A stretch of 64,000 bases of DNA, taken from positions 118,923 through 182,922 of the forward strand of contig NZ_JACXLD010000006.1 in NCBI RefSeq assembly GCF_014705705.1, in the 5' to 3' direction. How positions within the stretch are numbered: position 1 is the first letter of the stretch; the number at the start of each line of letters is the position of its first letter. Shown here piece by piece: positions 17,893 through 26,351 of the stretch. Under the pieces are notes generated by a model. That model ran no database searches. It was given only the letters and a program-made list of their open reading frames with translations, and was not told the DNA's origin. The DNA comes from Spongiibacter pelagi (GTDB taxonomy: Bacteria > Pseudomonadota > Gammaproteobacteria > Pseudomonadales > Spongiibacteraceae). The translations under genes were made by a program, and so were the position numbers.

Positions 17893-18666
17893 ATGAATTA
17901 CCAACAGCAGTGGATTGCCTTCTCAACACTGGTACGCAAAGAAATTCGCCGGTTTTTGCGGATTTGGATGCAAACCCTTTTGCCCCCTGCGATCACGATG
18001 TCGCTGTATTTTATTATTTTTGGCACCCTTATCGGCTCGCGTATTGGCGATATGGGCGGCTTTACCTATATGGAATTTGTGGTGCCGGGCCTGATTATGA
18101 TGTCGGTGGTGACCAATGCCTATTCCAATGTGGTGTCCTCCTTTTTTGGCGCCAAATTCCAACGCTTTGTGGAAGAAATTCTGGTTTCGCCCATGAGCAA
18201 TAGCATTGTGCTGTGGGGTTATGTGATTGGTGGTGTGGCGCGAGGCTTGTTGGTCGGCTTGATTGTGACCCTGCTATCACTGTTCTTTACCAAATTGCAG
18301 GTACAGCATGTGGCGGTGACGATTGGCATTGTGCTGCTGACCTCCATTATGTTCTCGCTGGCTGGCTTTATTAATGCGGTTTACGCCAATAACTTTGACG
18401 ATGTGTCGATTGTGCCAACCTTTGTACTAACGCCACTGACCTACTTGGGCGGGGTGTTTTACTCGATTGATCTGCTGCCGGAGTTTTGGGCCAAGGTTTC
18501 TCAGTTAAACCCCATGCTCTATATCGTTAATGCCTTCCGCTACGGCTTGCTGGGCGTGTCTGACGTCAGTGTCGGCCTCGCCTTTGGCATGGTGGGCTTG
18601 TTCACCTTGGCCGCCTATGGCTACTGCCTGTATCTGTTGAACACCGGCAAGCGCCTGCGCCAGTAA
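17893..18666 (+). CDS. yadH: ABC-2 type permease (YadH-like)
   Basis: 257-aa inner-membrane permease with six hydrophobic segments and the ABC-2 region PMSNSIVLWGYVIGG. It pairs with the upstream ATPase. GAGGA seven bases upstream supports the ATG. queF starts nine bases after its stop, so the three genes may form one operon. Confidence 0.9.
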   Translation: MNYQQQWIAFSTLVRKEIRRFLRIWMQTLLPPAITMSLYFIIFGTLIGSRIGDMGGFTYMEFVVPGLIMMSVVTNAYSNVVSSFFGAKFQRFVEEILVSPMSNSIVLWGYVIGGVARGLLVGLIVTLLSLFFTKLQVQHVAVTIGIVLLTSIMFSLAGFINAVYANNFDDVSIVPTFVLTPLTYLGGVFYSIDLLPEFWAKVSQLNPMLYIVNAFRYGLLGVSDVSVGLAFGMVGLFTLAAYGYCLYLLNTGKRLRQ

Positions 18667-18675
18667 GTTATTGCA

Positions 18676-19506
18676 ATGAGTGAGTTGCCAAATCACGGCC
18701 CGCTGGGCGAGTCGGTAGAATATCTCGACCAATATGCGCCTGAGTTGCTGCATCCTATTGCCCGCAAGGCTGGGCGCGATCAACTCGGCTTAAGTGGCGA
18801 GCTGCCATTCGCGGGTGTGGATATTTGGAATGCCTGGGAATTGTCGTGGCTGAATGCCAAGGGCAAGCCCGAGGTCGCCATTGGTGAATTTCGCTTTCCG
18901 GCGGATTCGCCCAATATCGTCGAATCAAAATCCTTCAAGCTCTATCTGAATTCGTTCAACCAGACCCGTATGGCGTCGGCGTCGGCCTTATTGGCTACGC
19001 TTAAAAAAGACCTCAGCGCCGCCTGTGGGGCAGAGCTTGAGATTGTGCTGCACCGCCCGGGGCAGTGGCCTGCTGAATTTGCGGTCGCCGTGGACGAAGG
19101 GGTGTGCCTGGATGATCTGGATATTGCTCCCTCAGATTATCAACCTAATGCGAATTTACTGAATTGTGAGCAGGAGCAGGCGGTAAGCGAGCAGGTTTAT
19201 AGCCATTTATTGCGCTCCCGTTGTCCGGTGACCGGCCAGCCAGATTGGGCGAGCATCTATATTTCCTATTCAGGGTCAAAAATTGATCACTTTGGTCTAT
19301 TGGCCTATCTGATTTCTTTCCGCCGTCAGGATGATTTTCACGAGCAGTGCGTGGAGCAGATTTTCTGTGATATCCAGCGCCAGTGCGCGCCGGAGTCGCT
19401 TACGGTGTATGCTCGCTATCTGCGTAGAGGTGGGCTGGATATCAACCCGTGGCGTAGCTCCAATGTGAATATGAGTGCGGCAAACCGCCGCGCGGCCCGC
19501 CAATAA
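18676..19506 (+). CDS. queF: NADPH-dependent 7-cyano-7-deazaguanine reductase
   Basis: Reduces preQ0 to preQ1 in queuosine biosynthesis, using NADPH. The 276-aa length is that of the bimodular E. coli-type QueF. The QueF motif ESKSFKLYLNSFN is at about residue 90 and the nucleophilic Cys183 is in CPVTGQPDWA. Other queuosine genes are not in the window. Confidence 0.96.
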   Translation: MSELPNHGPLGESVEYLDQYAPELLHPIARKAGRDQLGLSGELPFAGVDIWNAWELSWLNAKGKPEVAIGEFRFPADSPNIVESKSFKLYLNSFNQTRMASASALLATLKKDLSAACGAELEIVLHRPGQWPAEFAVAVDEGVCLDDLDIAPSDYQPNANLLNCEQEQAVSEQVYSHLLRSRCPVTGQPDWASIYISYSGSKIDHFGLLAYLISFRRQDDFHEQCVEQIFCDIQRQCAPESLTVYARYLRRGGLDINPWRSSNVNMSAANRRAARQ

Positions 19507-19634
19507 ATTCGCCGCTACAATTTTGGTAATTTTCCCGCCTACTCAGTCAGATAGGTAAATTAACGGATTTTAGAAAACCCACTTCGCAGGCAAGATTCCC
19601 TTGTAATCTTAGAAGGCTTGGTGGGAGTCCGGTA

Positions 19635-19952
19635 ATGCTGATAGCCAGTTATTTGGTCGGCTACAACTCAGATATGTCTGTGGGGCATTTAGGCGTGGAT
19701 CGCGTCTTCCCCGAGGATATTTCGGGTGCGCGTTGCGAACTAAGAGAGACGGGTTTGGGTCGCAATGCCGAGTATGACCTGCTGATTTTCTTTCCCAAGG
19801 GCGATATGCCACAAAATCTCGTTTGTCTGCCTGAGCTGCCAGACGATGTTGTTGAGTGTTTCCTGAAAGGCCGCGTACTTCCTGTTCTGGATTTTGCCTC
19901 TGGCCAATCTATGGAAAGTGCGGCGGTATTTCGCGATAGAGATTGTGCCTAA
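19635..19952 (+). CDS. Hypothetical protein
   Basis: 105-aa protein that I do not recognise. It is acidic, with hydrophobic strands MLIASYLVGY and YDLLIFFPKG and the segment VLDFASGQSMES, consistent with a small alpha/beta fold. GGTGGGAG upstream supports the ATG. Its TAA overlaps the next ATG by one base. No function is assigned. Confidence 0.55.
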   Translation: MLIASYLVGYNSDMSVGHLGVDRVFPEDISGARCELRETGLGRNAEYDLLIFFPKGDMPQNLVCLPELPDDVVECFLKGRVLPVLDFASGQSMESAAVFRDRDCA

Positions 19953-20191
19953 TGTTAGGTTTTCGCCCGCAAAAAAATGCCCGCCTTGAGCGCTATACCC
20001 TACACGGGCCAACCTCAAGTATTTGTATCTGGCCAGAACAGCGGCGCATTGTCTATGCGGGAAACTTCGAAGCCCAACTGCCCGGTGTGATTCGCCGTTG
20101 CATTGCAGAAGATCACCGCCATGCGGTCAATTCTGAGCGTATGTCTTACCTGATGAATCTGGCTTGCGAAGCCACTGATTCCGAAGCCTGA
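19952..20191 (+). CDS. Hypothetical protein
   Basis: 79-aa protein of unknown family, starting on the last base of the previous stop (TAATG). It begins MLGFRPQKN, contains a strand-like SSICIWPEQRRIVYAGN segment and ends acidic. The TAATG junction suggests translational coupling with the gene before it. Confidence 0.5.
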   Translation: MLGFRPQKNARLERYTLHGPTSSICIWPEQRRIVYAGNFEAQLPGVIRRCIAEDHRHAVNSERMSYLMNLACEATDSEA

Positions 20192-20278
20192 TTTTCCTCC
20201 CTTATTGCCTGCTTTTCAGACTCGCCTGCGGCGGGTCGCTTGCGTATGATTAGCGTTTTGCCATTTCAGGAGCGGAAC

Positions 20279-20911
20279 GTGTTTACAGCCAAGCAGCGCC
20301 AGGCCTTTATTACCATGCTGGACCTTCAAGACCGGATGAATACCAAGGTTCATCCCCAGTGGATTGAGCAGGGTTATGAATGGTATCGGGCCGCCTGGAT
20401 TGAATGTGCCGAGCTGATGGATCACTACGGCTACAAGTGGTGGAAGAAGCAAGAGCACGATCTGGAGCAGGTGCAGCTAGAAGTTATTGATATCTGGCAT
20501 TTTGGCATGAGTGCCTTGTTTCGTCCCGGTGTGTCCACCGCAGTGATTGCCGATGAAATTGTGGCGGCGTTGGAAGCGGCTGCTTTAGACTCAAGCCCAA
20601 ACGTTCTACTGGCGACCGAGGCCTTGGCTGGTTATTCCCTACAAACTCGATCCTTCTCTGTGCCACTGTTCTGGAATCTGATGCAAGCGGCGCAACTGGA
20701 TTTCGACACCCTTTACCGCCGTTATATTGGCAAAAATGTGTTGAACTTCTTCCGTCAGGATAACGGCTATAAGGATGGCTCCTACATTAAGATTTGGGGT
20801 GGCGAAGAAGATAATGTGCACCTGATGGCGATTCTGGCAGAGCTGAACAGCGAGGCTGAGGACTTTGCCGATCAAGTCTATCGCGGCTTGTCTGAGCGTT
20901 ATCCCGGTTAA
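20279..20911 (+). CDS. dUTP diphosphatase, all-alpha type 2 (dUTPase_2)
   Basis: 210-aa protein of the dimeric, all-alpha NTP pyrophosphatase superfamily, unlike the trimeric Dut. Family features are LDLQDRMN near the N-terminus, then RAAWIECAELMDHYGYKWWKK and a LEVIDIWHF acidic helix that bind metal, and a later YIGKNVLNFFRQDNGYKDGSY region. It hydrolyses dUTP to dUMP and limits uracil in DNA. The start is GTG at 20279 with AGGAG six bases upstream, in preference to in-frame TTG or ATG further upstream. Confidence 0.87.
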   Translation: MFTAKQRQAFITMLDLQDRMNTKVHPQWIEQGYEWYRAAWIECAELMDHYGYKWWKKQEHDLEQVQLEVIDIWHFGMSALFRPGVSTAVIADEIVAALEAAALDSSPNVLLATEALAGYSLQTRSFSVPLFWNLMQAAQLDFDTLYRRYIGKNVLNFFRQDNGYKDGSYIKIWGGEEDNVHLMAILAELNSEAEDFADQVYRGLSERYPG

Positions 20912-20916
20912 GTGCG

Positions 20917-21816
20917 ATGAGTCAGGCCTTCGATAATCTCTCTACCTCGGCGCTGGCGCGTGAGCTGGGCCTGCCCCTGCAGCAGTTGTTTAGCACGCTG
21001 CAGGATTATGGCTGGATTTCCAAACTGGAAGACGGCTGGGCACTGACCGGAAAGGGGGAATTTGAAGGTGGTCGCTATGTGAATAGCAAACGCTATGGAC
21101 GCTATATCGTCTGGCCGAAAACCCTGTTGGAGCACCCTCTGTTACAAGCGTTGGAACATATCCAGATGCTCTCATCTTCTGCCTTGGGCCGGGAGTTGGG
21201 GATCAGTTCTCGGCAGGTGAATCGCTTGCTGTTAGCTATGGGAGTCATGGTGCGTGCCGGTCAAGGTTGGCGGCCGACTCCGCTGGGCCTTGAGTTGGGC
21301 GCGCAATCGGTATTGAGTCAAGACAGCGGCATGACCCATTTGCTGTGGCCGGAGTCTTTTGCGGAACACCCCGGCCTGATTCGCTTATCTCAGGCCAGCA
21401 AACCTCTTGAACTGGTTGAGGCTAATACGAGTGAAACGGCGCTTGGCGATGATTTATTTGCCGAGCAAGCCAAAGCGCCAGTCAGTTTTCAGGGCTTGGA
21501 TGGCCACACCTATTATTGTCAGGTGCGCTGGCAGTTGGCTCAGTGGCTTTATCTCGCGGGGCTGCGCTACGCCAAAAATGCTTTATTGCCCCTTGAACAA
21601 GAGCTAAGAGCGGATTTCTATTTGCCAGACTGGCATATCTTTATAGAGTGTTGGGGTGGGCAGGAAACCCCCTCGGCCTTATCAAAACGCCTTGAGCGTC
21701 AATCAGTGTATGCGCAACACGGTTTGCATGTGGTGGATGTGCACAGCGACGAACTGCCGCAATTGGACGATGTGTTGGGGCGAAGGTTAGCGGATCTCAA
21801 CGTCGATTTTTATTAA
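20917..21816 (+). CDS. Duplicated helix-turn-helix-like protein with putative PD-(D/E)XK nuclease C-terminus
   Basis: 299-aa protein with a clear internal duplication: residues 8-79 (STSALARELGL...IVWPKTLLEHPLLQAL) align with about 86-157 (SSSALGRELGI...LLWPESFAEHPGLIRL). Each repeat opens like a helix-turn-helix. The C-terminal 100 residues (QVRWQLAQWLYLAGLRYAKN, then RADFYLPDWHIFIECWG, then an R/K-containing helix and a VVDVHSDEL strand) resemble the PD-(D/E)XK domain whose core is DFYLP...I-IE-WG. The usual catalytic Lys after the Glu is Trp or Gly here. It follows the dUTPase by five bases. Function unknown; a DNA-processing role is inference. Confidence 0.7.
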   Translation: MSQAFDNLSTSALARELGLPLQQLFSTLQDYGWISKLEDGWALTGKGEFEGGRYVNSKRYGRYIVWPKTLLEHPLLQALEHIQMLSSSALGRELGISSRQVNRLLLAMGVMVRAGQGWRPTPLGLELGAQSVLSQDSGMTHLLWPESFAEHPGLIRLSQASKPLELVEANTSETALGDDLFAEQAKAPVSFQGLDGHTYYCQVRWQLAQWLYLAGLRYAKNALLPLEQELRADFYLPDWHIFIECWGGQETPSALSKRLERQSVYAQHGLHVVDVHSDELPQLDDVLGRRLADLNVDFY

Positions 21817-22086
21817 ATCAATTGCTGCCGCAAGGGCAATGTCTCGCTGACTCAATTTGCCAATGTCGTGGCTGCTCAAGTAAATATCCACTTTGTTATA
21901 GCTGTTTGACCAATCCGGATGGTGGTTCATGGCTTCAGCGTGTTCGGCGACTTGAGTCATAAACGCAAACGCCTCGGCAAAGTTTTTGAAACGGAATTGC
22001 CGGTACAGTTGGTTATCGATCTGCTGCCATTGGGGCAGACCCTTCAAGGCTTGCTGAAGCTCTGATTCCGTCAACGCATCTTTCAT
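21787..22086 (-). CDS. phhB: Pterin-4a-carbinolamine dehydratase
   Basis: 99-aa enzyme that dehydrates 4a-hydroxytetrahydrobiopterin, recycling the pterin cofactor of aromatic amino acid hydroxylases. The active-site motif EAMNHHPDWSNSYNKVDIYLSSHD is the family signature. ATG at 22086 with GGA upstream follows the trmA stop. Its last 30 bases overlap the 3' end of the convergent plus-strand gene. No phenylalanine hydroxylase is in the window. Confidence 0.93.
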   Translation of the reverse strand: MKDALTESELQQALKGLPQWQQIDNQLYRQFRFKNFAEAFAFMTQVAEHAEAMNHHPDWSNSYNKVDIYLSSHDIGKLSQRDIALAAAIDLIKIDVEIR

Positions 22087-22089
22087 CAC

Positions 22090-23196
22090 TTATTCCGTCG
22101 CAAAATTAGCCCGCTGCAAAAATACCCCACATTCCATATGCTCAGTGTAGGGAAACTGGTCGAAGAGCGCGAAATGCGTTAACGCGTGACTTTTGCAAAG
22201 CTGCTGCAAATCGCGGTGCAGGGTGTGGGGGTTGCAAGAGATATAAATAATATTGTCGAAGCCGCTGATTAATTCACAGGTGGCTTCATCAAGGCCCGCG
22301 CGGGGTGGGTCGACCAACACCGTGCCCAGATCGTAACTGGCAAGATCAATGCCTTCCAGCCGCCGGAATTCTCTCTCTCCCTGCAGGGCAGCGGTAAAGT
22401 CCTCGCTGGACATGCGGGCAATTTCCGCATTGTGAACGTTGTTCAGTTCAAAATTTTCTCGCGCAGCTTTTACCGAGGTTTTGGAAATTTCTGTAGCCAG
22501 CACGCGGCGGCAACATCCCGCTAGTGGAATGGTGAAATTGCCATTGCCGCAATACAGCTCCAAGAGATCGCGCTCTGGGGCTTGGCTCGCTCTGGCCATC
22601 GCCCACTGAATCATGGCGCTGTTAACGGTGGCATTCGGTTGGCTAAAGCCACCTTCATATTGCCGGTAATGAAAAACCTGCTCGCCTACTGGCAGCGCTT
22701 CTTGAACATAGTCGCGTTGCAGCACCACTTTTTGTCCACGGCTGCGGCCGATTATTTCAATATCGAGTTGCTCGCAGAGCTCGGTTGCGGCCTGTTGCCA
22801 TTCTGGGCCCAGTTTGCGGTGATAGATCAGGGTGACTAATAACTCGCCGCTTAAAGTGCTGAGAAACTCCACTTGGAATAAGCGGTTTCGCAGGGCAGGG
22901 GCGTCTCGCAGCCCATCGAGCAGTTTTGGCATTGCAGAACAAATTTGTTCGCTGGCTACCGGGAAATCGTCAATACGAACGGGTTCTTTTGGCTCGGCTG
23001 GGTCGAACATGGCGTAGAACAAATCGTCGTCTTGGTGCCAGATACGAAATTCAGCGCGCATGCGATAGTGACTCGTTGGCGAGCGAAAAACCTCGGGGCT
23101 TAGCGAGGTGGTGTCGGCAAACAGTTCGGTAATGCGCTGGGATTTTTCAGCCAGTAGCAGCTCGTACTGACTGGGGTCTATAGCTTGGAAACTCAC
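22090..23196 (-). CDS. trmA: tRNA (uracil-5-)-methyltransferase
   Basis: Forms 5-methyluridine at position 54 of tRNA. The 368-aa protein has SAM motif I in LELYCGNGNFTIPLA, the VDPPRAGLD motif and the nucleophilic Cys in YISCNPHTL. The length and lack of an iron-sulfur or TRAM domain match TrmA rather than RlmC/RlmD. The start is GTG with AGGA upstream. phhB follows within a few bases and is probably cotranscribed. Confidence 0.95.
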   Translation of the reverse strand: MSFQAIDPSQYELLLAEKSQRITELFADTTSLSPEVFRSPTSHYRMRAEFRIWHQDDDLFYAMFDPAEPKEPVRIDDFPVASEQICSAMPKLLDGLRDAPALRNRLFQVEFLSTLSGELLVTLIYHRKLGPEWQQAATELCEQLDIEIIGRSRGQKVVLQRDYVQEALPVGEQVFHYRQYEGGFSQPNATVNSAMIQWAMARASQAPERDLLELYCGNGNFTIPLAGCCRRVLATEISKTSVKAARENFELNNVHNAEIARMSSEDFTAALQGEREFRRLEGIDLASYDLGTVLVDPPRAGLDEATCELISGFDNIIYISCNPHTLHRDLQQLCKSHALTHFALFDQFPYTEHMECGVFLQRANFATE

Positions 23197-23208
23197 AGTG
23201 AATCCTGT

Positions 23209-24210
23209 TTAAAATTGGGCTTGTAGGCGCTGGCGGTCGCGTTGCTGCCAGTGCTGTTCGGCTTCTGCCAAGGCTTGCTCGCAACTAAGATCCGCATTGC
23301 GTAGTTGCAGGGCAATGGCCATGCTGCCGAGAATGGCGAGACGTCCGTATTCATCCATGCGGTCGTGCTGCCATGCGTCGAGTAGAACCTGGGGGTTTAG
23401 ATCTTCCTGCCATGCTTGGCGGCCTTCTAACATGCGCGGCCATTCAACCTCGCTGAGCTGACCGTTATGCAGGTATTTTACTTTGCAGTTGGCTTCGGGT
23501 TTGCGTTCGGCTTCACCCGCTTCACCTTTGAAGACGGCAGCGTGTTTTTGCCCGAGCAAATGGGCAGCGTGTTGGTGGCTGTCGGCATAGGCGGGGTGAA
23601 AAATACTCTGCACAGAATATTCGGCTGCGAGAGGATTAATCAGCCGTGATAGGGTGTGTACCGGGGAGCGTAATCCAAACTGGTTGCGCAAATCCATAAT
23701 ACGCTGCAAAACCGGACTGAACTGCTGGAGCGGTAAAAAAGCAAAGTTGCGGGCATTCAGTGTGGTTTCGAGTTGATCGATATCACTGACGGGCGCTTCG
23801 CCTAATTGAGCAAGTAAGGTTTCGCTGTATACCCGGCCGGCGGTATGGCCACATGCGCCGTGCATCAGGGTTTTAATTCCGCTATCTGCCAGTGCCAGCG
23901 CAGCCAGTAAATACCAAGCCTGTTGGCGGCGCTTGCCGGCATAGCTGGCCCAATCCAGATCAATGGCGATGGAAGGCAGTTTAAGCTCGTCGCGCACCGC
24001 CTGTACAAAGCCGGCGAGTTCGGCGCTGCTTTCTTCTTTGACGCGTAACAGCATTAAAAAAGCGCCTAGCTGCACATCTTCGACTTCTCCCCGCAGAATC
24101 ATACCCATAGCATCGCGGGCTTCGTTCTGTTCTAAGGAGCGAGAGCCGGTTTTACCTTTTCCAAGAATGCGAACGTATTGGGCAAAGGGGTGTTCTTGGG
24201 CGCTATTCAC
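23209..24210 (-). CDS. ybiB: Glycosyltransferase-family protein YbiB (TrpD2-like)
   Basis: 333-aa relative of anthranilate phosphoribosyltransferase. The family helix pair opens with HPFAQYVRILGKGK and contains SLEQNEARDAMGMILRGEVEDVQLGAFLMLLR. The substrate-binding loop is altered compared with TrpD (LMHGACGHTAGRVYSE), as expected for TrpD2/YbiB proteins, which have been described as nucleic-acid binding. It lies downstream of tusDCB on the same strand. The start is GTG. Confidence 0.83.
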   Translation of the reverse strand: MNSAQEHPFAQYVRILGKGKTGSRSLEQNEARDAMGMILRGEVEDVQLGAFLMLLRVKEESSAELAGFVQAVRDELKLPSIAIDLDWASYAGKRRQQAWYLLAALALADSGIKTLMHGACGHTAGRVYSETLLAQLGEAPVSDIDQLETTLNARNFAFLPLQQFSPVLQRIMDLRNQFGLRSPVHTLSRLINPLAAEYSVQSIFHPAYADSHQHAAHLLGQKHAAVFKGEAGEAERKPEANCKVKYLHNGQLSEVEWPRMLEGRQAWQEDLNPQVLLDAWQHDRMDEYGRLAILGSMAIALQLRNADLSCEQALAEAEQHWQQRDRQRLQAQF

Positions 24211-24252
24211 TCGTGCTGATCTCTATATAAAACGCGGTTGGAGTCGCGAATT

Positions 24253-24501
24253 TTACCAGCTTAAGCAGTGCGCGTGTTGGCTAGTCAGCGAAACAAGCTC
24301 AGGGTAGTCGATGGCTTTGATATGGCTGGGTAAGGCGTCTGTGTTTACTGGATTCAGAGCAAAGTAGTTTGCCGCAGTAGGCAGCTGAACATCGTTGGCA
24401 AGGAGTAGCTTTTCGTGCATAAAAACAACGCTATCTGATTCGGCAATCAGTGCAGCGGCACGCGTTAGGCTTTCAGGCTGTTGTAGTAAGTGCAGTGTCA
24501 T
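24253..24501 (-). CDS. tusB: Sulfurtransferase complex subunit TusB
   Basis: 82-aa DsrH/TusB-family subunit of the TusBCD complex that relays sulfur from TusA to TusE for tRNA 2-thiolation. MTLHLLQQPES and the AESDSVVFMHEKLLLA segment fit the family, and the position after tusC supports it. The start overlaps the tusC stop by one base. Confidence 0.82.
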   Translation of the reverse strand: MTLHLLQQPESLTRAAALIAESDSVVFMHEKLLLANDVQLPTAANYFALNPVNTDALPSHIKAIDYPELVSLTSQHAHCLSW

Positions 24502-24809
24502 TAAAAGCTCTGTACACAGGAGTGCTGATTAATCAGTGCTTGCAGCTCGGTTGTGGTAATCGCACTGGCTCCTTGGTTTATTGGGGGCGTAGGTTCCACG
24601 TTATCCAAATAGTAGAGCTGATAATCACCAAAATCACTGAGCGTTTGAATACCGCTTGCTTCATTTTCGGCATTGAGAAGGTCGCAGCCCCGTCCGATAC
24701 AGACCAGAGTGGGGGCATAGCCAAAAGCAACGGCGCTAAAAATCATATCGATGACCGGCTTCATTATCGGGTCATCGGCTGGGCGACTGATCAGGTAAAG
24801 CTGCTGCAT
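24501..24809 (-). CDS. tusC: Sulfurtransferase complex subunit TusC
   Basis: 102-aa DsrF/TusC-family protein, the non-catalytic partner in TusBCD. It has the DsrE-like fold pattern (LYLISRPADDP, then an AVAFGY helix and LVCIGRGCDLL). The assignment leans on its position between tusD and tusB. It starts three bases after tusD ends. Confidence 0.78.
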   Translation of the reverse strand: MQQLYLISRPADDPIMKPVIDMIFSAVAFGYAPTLVCIGRGCDLLNAENEASGIQTLSDFGDYQLYYLDNVEPTPPINQGASAITTTELQALINQHSCVQSF

Positions 24810-24812
24810 GGC

Positions 24813-25181
24813 TTAAACATCGAACCGGATAATGCGGTCTGCGTTTTCGCAAGCGTCCAACCATTGCCCCAATCCACTTATGCAGAATGTATCCGCAAGG
24901 GTTTCAGGCAGGTTTTGTCGCTTGGCTTCGCGCTGATCCCGTACCCCGAATTTGTTGGCACTGCTTGAGCAGAGCACCAGATCGAGACTCTGTTGTTGCT
25001 GGAATGCTTGCCACTGGGGCAGTAGCGCGCTGGTGTTTTCACGGTGACCCATTGTGACTCCTTCACCGAGGAAAAATACCCGGTAAATACTGTGCCCGGC
25101 TTCATTTAAGGCTTGGGCAAAGTCGTAGGCCGTTTGCGCCGCTTGGGAAGAGGTGACGAGGATCGCGTATTGAAGTTTCAC
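24813..25181 (-). CDS. tusD: Sulfurtransferase complex subunit TusD
   Basis: 122-aa catalytic subunit of TusBCD. The N-terminus MKLQYAILVTSSQAAQTAYD and VFFLGEGVTMG fit DsrE/TusD, and the persulfide-carrying Cys is in LVLCSSSANKFG (about residue 79). It is first in the tusDCB operon, downstream of the BAX-inhibitor gene. TusE is not found next to it. Confidence 0.9.
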   Translation of the reverse strand: MKLQYAILVTSSQAAQTAYDFAQALNEAGHSIYRVFFLGEGVTMGHRENTSALLPQWQAFQQQQSLDLVLCSSSANKFGVRDQREAKRQNLPETLADTFCISGLGQWLDACENADRIIRFDV

Positions 25182-25196
25182 TGAAAGAGGGAAAGC

Positions 25197-25223
25197 GCTT
25201 GCGACGGTAGCACCATCGCAAGC
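25197..25223 (-). terminator. Hairpin between the BAX-inhibitor gene and tusD
   Basis: Eleven-base arms (25197-25207 and 25213-25223, one wobble) with a 5-base loop. The transcript continues as GCTTTCCCTCTTTC, a weak U-tract, so it may be a partial terminator or attenuator between the two genes. Confidence 0.5.
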
Positions 25224-25236
25224 TAGCTCAGAGGGC

Positions 25237-25920
25237 TTAGTCGTCGCTGCCGAATACGCCGAGCAGGCTCAGCAGGTGAACAAACAGATTGTAGATATCC
25301 AAGTACAGCGCCACAGTTGCGCGGATGTAGTTGGTTTCTCCACCGTGAATAATGCGGCTGGTATCAAACAGAATCAGGCCGGACATGATAAAAACCGCTG
25401 CCGCTGAAATTGCCAGAGAGGCCGCCGGCACTTGGAAGAACATATTAGCCAAGCTACCAACCACAATTACCAGCAGGCCAACCATTAGGAAGCCACCGAG
25501 GAAGGAGAAATCTTTGCGCGTGGTCAGCGCGTAGCCAGACAGTCCGAAGAATACCAATGCGGTGCCGCCAAGGGCTTGCATAACCAGCTCGCCGCCGTTG
25601 GGTAGAGCAAGGTAAGCGTTAAGCATGGGGCCGATAGAGGCACCCATAAGCGCGGTAAATACAAAGATTGCGCCAATGCCTTTGCCTGAGTCAGCGGTGG
25701 CGTTCACCACAAACAGCATAACAAAGCCCAAAATCATCATTACCAATGCAGCGCCGTGGCCGAGGTTCATGGCCATGGCAATACCGGCACAAATTGCGCT
25801 GTTGACAAGGGTAAGACCCAGCAACATATAGGTATTGCGAAGAACTTTATTAGTCTGCAGAGCCGATTCCGAGGCGCTGCCGGCCTGTAAAATCGAAGTC
25901 TCTTGCATTGGGTCGCGCAT
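25237..25920 (-). CDS. BAX inhibitor-1/YccA family membrane protein
   Basis: 227-aa inner-membrane protein with seven hydrophobic segments after a polar N-terminus of about 28 residues. The late FDTSRIIHGGETNYIRATVALYLDIYNLFVHLLSLLG stretch is the family signature. In E. coli YccA modulates the FtsH protease, and other members leak calcium; the role here is not shown. AGGAG upstream supports the start. Confidence 0.92.
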   Translation of the reverse strand: MRDPMQETSILQAGSASESALQTNKVLRNTYMLLGLTLVNSAICAGIAMAMNLGHGAALVMMILGFVMLFVVNATADSGKGIGAIFVFTALMGASIGPMLNAYLALPNGGELVMQALGGTALVFFGLSGYALTTRKDFSFLGGFLMVGLLVIVVGSLANMFFQVPAASLAISAAAVFIMSGLILFDTSRIIHGGETNYIRATVALYLDIYNLFVHLLSLLGVFGSDD

Positions 25921-26255
25921 AGCGGGCTCCTGTTTAAAGAAGTGTAGTTAAGTGTTTTTACAGCATTATTAGACAGAAATCATACTGGCAGTTTCATAGG
26001 AAGAAAACGATTATTCGCCTTATATAACGGCTTTTTAATGCACTTGGAAAAGTTTAAACACATAAATAAGAAGCAAGACTTGCGGGATATTACAGCGGCA
26101 GCCGAGAATTTCACTTTCAGCAAGTAAGTCGCTAATTTGCTTAAAAAATACGCAAAGCGCTGTTCGAAATTTAACCGTAATAAAACTTATATTTTTTCGA
26201 TATTTTTGGTTGTCTTTTGCTTATAAATCCGTATGATATGCAGCTCATTCGCTGG
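25921..26255. other. AT-rich intergenic region without a gene
   Basis: About 335 bases between the divergent BAX-inhibitor gene and tRNA-Lys. The sequence is markedly AT-rich towards the tRNA. I see the probable tRNA promoter at its right end and no open reading frame or strong hairpin. Confidence 0.6.
26210..26237 (+). promoter_or_regulatory. Promoter of tRNA-Lys
   Basis: TTGTCT (26210-26215), a 16-base spacer and TATGAT (26232-26237). The predicted start is about 12 bases before the mature tRNA. Confidence 0.6.
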
Positions 26256-26330
26256 GGGTCGTTAGCTCAGTGGTAGAGCAGTTGGCTTTTAACCAATTGG
26301 TCGAAGGTTCGAATCCTTCACGACCCACCA
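26256..26330 (+). tRNA. tRNA-Lys (UUU)
   Basis: 75-base cloverleaf including encoded CCA. GGGTCGT pairs with ACGACCC, the anticodon loop is CTTTTAA (anticodon TTT) and the T arm has GTTCGAA. Confidence 0.97.
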
Positions 26331-26351
26331 TTTAATGATTTAGAAATCAAA

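Noticed and set aside
24450..24968. 172-codon plus-strand frame across tusB, tusC and tusD
   Set aside because: The three minus-strand genes are coherent in family and order; the frame is a shadow.
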